DNA of 6,422 bases from Nitrospinota bacterium (GTDB lineage: Bacteria > Nitrospinota > Nitrospinia > Nitrospinales > Nitrospinaceae), in NCBI GenBank assembly GCA_027298165.1, contig JAPUGN010000171.1, positions 1 through 6,422 of the forward strand. The letters are read 5' to 3'. The position numbers were made by a program, and so were the translations under genes. Below are positions 5,376 through 6,422 of this stretch, piece by piece. The notes below the pieces were generated by a model. It was not told where the DNA came from. It worked only from the letters and a program-made list of their open reading frames with translations, and ran no database searches. How positions within the stretch are numbered: position 1 is the first letter of the stretch; each line of letters opens with the position of its first letter.

Positions 5376-6203
5376 TTATTTAATGGGTTCACATTCGGCC
5401 GGAGCGTTGGCAACCAGATCGTTTTCCATACTGTAGGAAAGGGATCGGTACTCCGGTTCTTCCACCTTGATGGGTTTCACATCCAGCAAGGCGCATTCAT
5501 TATGCACCATCAGGGACAGAATATCGACCATGTCCTTGTACAAACCGCGCTCCGCCTTGCGGGAAGTAAAAATACAAAACAGAGGCGTCCATCGTCCAAT
5601 ATGGTTCCGGATGAATTTTTTGGCGGTGGAGCGCACCACGGCGATTTTCTTCTCGTCGTGACCGTTGGTGATGCCGTAGGCCTCCCGGAAACATAGGTAG
5701 GATATGAAGGACAATTCGACGGAAAGATGATCGACCCGCTCCTTGCCGCGGCTTTTGGGGAACTCGAACCCGAAGGTTTCATAAAAACCACCGAGCTGGA
5801 TCAACACGTCTGTCTGGGACTGAATACCGCCTTCCGTTCCATATTGCATTTCGTAGGGCGGGCATTCCTGGGAAACCGCGTGCCCGAATACGCTGACATA
5901 CTCCTGTTGCACCTGTTTCAATGCCATATTGGGGAGATACTTGCCGAAACGTGCGACCATTTCCTTTATCTTGCCCCAGTCTCCTTCATCCAGAAGAACC
6001 ACGTCAAACGGCTCCAGCAGGGACTTGGGACGGAAAAATTTCCGGTTCCACGGATAACTGAACCCATTGGACAGAATGTCGTAAATCCGGCCACGGGCCA
6101 ACTGCATGGCTATTCTCTGCTCTTTGCATTCTTCCAAGGAACCCGTTTCACCAAATTTCACCAAGATCGGATCTTGCTCTTTGACTTCGCTCACTTCGGA
6201 CAT
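5376..6203 (-). CDS. TorD/DmsD/NarJ-family molybdoenzyme maturation chaperone
   Basis: This 275-residue cytosolic, all-helical protein belongs to the redox-enzyme maturation chaperones, which bind apo catalytic subunits of DMSO-reductase-family enzymes, help insert the molybdenum cofactor and check folding before export or assembly. Family landmarks are FGHAVSQECPPYEMQYG (106-122), IQLGGFYETFGFEF (135-148), ERVDHLSVELSFISYLCFREAYG (155-177) and FIRNHIGRWTPLFC (197-210). The frame is open up to a GTG at 6248, but the ATG at 6203 is preferred because AGGGAGAG stands just before it and the extra 15 residues look non-coding. The N-terminal 30 residues are acidic and probably disordered. It is followed after 52 bp by the nxrC-like gene, which strongly suggests that the client is the matching alpha subunit (NxrA or a relative). 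No such subunit is in the window. Family call firm, exact client inferred. Confidence 0.88.
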   Translation of the reverse strand: MSEVSEVKEQDPILVKFGETGSLEECKEQRIAMQLARGRIYDILSNGFSYPWNRKFFRPKSLLEPFDVVLLDEGDWGKIKEMVARFGKYLPNMALKQVQQEYVSVFGHAVSQECPPYEMQYGTEGGIQSQTDVLIQLGGFYETFGFEFPKSRGKERVDHLSVELSFISYLCFREAYGITNGHDEKKIAVVRSTAKKFIRNHIGRWTPLFCIFTSRKAERGLYKDMVDILSLMVHNECALLDVKPIKVEEPEYRSLSYSMENDLVANAPAECEPIK

Positions 6204-6207
6204 GGGA

Positions 6208-6215
6208 CTCTCCCT
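6208..6215 (-). promoter_or_regulatory. Ribosome binding site that fixes the TorD-like start
   Basis: AGGGAGAG on the minus strand ends four bases before the ATG at 6203 (six bases if the core AGGGAG is counted). The upstream GTG at 6248 has no comparable site, so the shorter 275-residue protein is preferred. Confidence 0.75.
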
Positions 6216-6225
6216 AAAAATAGTC

Positions 6226-6242
6226 GGACCAGCACACGGTCC
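6226..6242. other. Small hairpin in the TorD-like leader
   Basis: GGACC (6226-6230) and GGTCC (6238-6242) form a perfect 5-bp stem with a 7-base loop. On the minus strand GACTATTTTTAGGGAG follows, so the stem is trailed by five T's and then the ribosome site. It could be a weak attenuator-like element or chance. Confidence 0.3.
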
Positions 6243-6277
6243 AAACACCGTTTAAAACCTCAAGCCTTGCATCCCCA

Positions 6278-6298
6278 CGGGCCTGGTGGGCTGGCCCG
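6278..6298. other. GC-rich hairpin upstream of the TorD-like gene
   Basis: CGGGCC (6278-6283) and GGCCCG (6293-6298) form a perfect 6-bp GC stem with a 9-base loop, about 75-95 bp before the TorD-like start. No T-run follows on the minus strand. It lies between the end of the previous gene and the chaperone gene and may belong to the 3' end of the first or the leader of the second. Confidence 0.4.
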
Positions 6299-6370
6299 GT
6301 TCACAAGTGTAGTTTAATTCAAACCGAAAGGAAATTTTAATTGCTCAACTTATCACAAATGGCTGAAAAA

Positions 6371-6422
6371 TCAAGCCGTTCCTGCTCTCAATTCGTAAAC
6401 CTCGATACACCGGTCACAGCCG
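6371..6422 (-). CDS. 3' end of an unidentified gene (partial, C-terminal CxxC)
   Basis: Reading leftward from the window edge, one minus-strand frame (first full codon at 6421) encodes GCDRCIEVYELRAGTA and stops with TGA at 6373-6371. The other two frames stop within the first few codons (by 6414) or at about 6388. The CxxC followed by a polar helix-like tail resembles the end of a zinc-ribbon protein (for example the DksA/TraR type) or another metal-binding protein, but 16 residues are too few to name it. The gap of 167 bp to the TorD-like start makes a tight operon with it less likely. Confidence 0.4.
   Translation of the reverse strand, partial: GCDRCIEVYELRAGTA

Noticed and set aside
6204..6248. 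Longer TorD-like protein starting at the GTG at 6248
   Set aside because: No ribosome site before the GTG, whereas AGGGAGAG stands just before the ATG at 6203; the added residues overlap a hairpin.
5727..6317. Plus-strand 196-codon frame opposite the TorD-like gene
   Set aside because: Covers conserved chaperone motifs of the minus strand and runs into the gap; no recognisable features.

Overview
The window holds five complete protein genes, the last codons of a sixth, and two structured non-coding stretches. It looks like chromosomal DNA of a chemolithotrophic nitrite oxidiser, most likely of the Nitrospina/Nitrospinota type. The pointers are a secreted heme-b gamma subunit of the ethylbenzene dehydrogenase/NxrC kind, a TorD-type chaperone directly upstream of it, and two iron-sulfur maturation genes. 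The taxon is inferred from gene content; there is no rRNA or other phylogenetic marker here.

Left part, plus strand (1-2314): an A-type iron-sulfur carrier (IscA/ErpA family, 61-402) is followed by about 190 bp of structured spacer. This spacer has a post-stop hairpin, a pair of short direct repeats with a competing inverted repeat, a GC hairpin and a strong intrinsic terminator (529-562). Only 30 bp after the terminator starts a 573-residue protein that fuses a YgfZ/GcvT-like folate-binding domain to a C-terminal TPR array (593-2314). Both genes point to assembly or repair of Fe-S proteins.

Middle part, minus strand (2290-3987): a 565-residue soluble, helix-rich protein of unknown function overlaps the end of the YgfZ-TPR gene tail to tail by 25 bp. 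Its start codon lies in the arm of a 7-bp hairpin, and a plausible sigma70 promoter sits about 70-95 bp upstream. The 385-bp gap 3988-4372 is AT-rich and holds several inverted repeats and a four-run G-quadruplex motif (minus strand), but no convincing gene.

Right part, minus strand (4373-6422): reading right to left, there are the last 16 codons of an unknown gene with a C-terminal CxxC, a gap of 167 bp with two hairpins, a TorD/DmsD/NarJ-family chaperone (start corrected to 6203), 52 bp, and the NxrC-like gamma subunit with a GTG start and a Sec signal peptide. The last two probably form an operon. The chaperone would help insert the molybdenum cofactor into, or proofread, a DMSO-reductase-family catalytic subunit (probably NxrA, not in the window). 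The gamma subunit would carry electrons from the Fe-S beta subunit through heme b at the periplasmic side. The Fe-S assembly genes fit a cell with a heavy load of Fe-S enzymes, but a direct functional link to NXR is inference.
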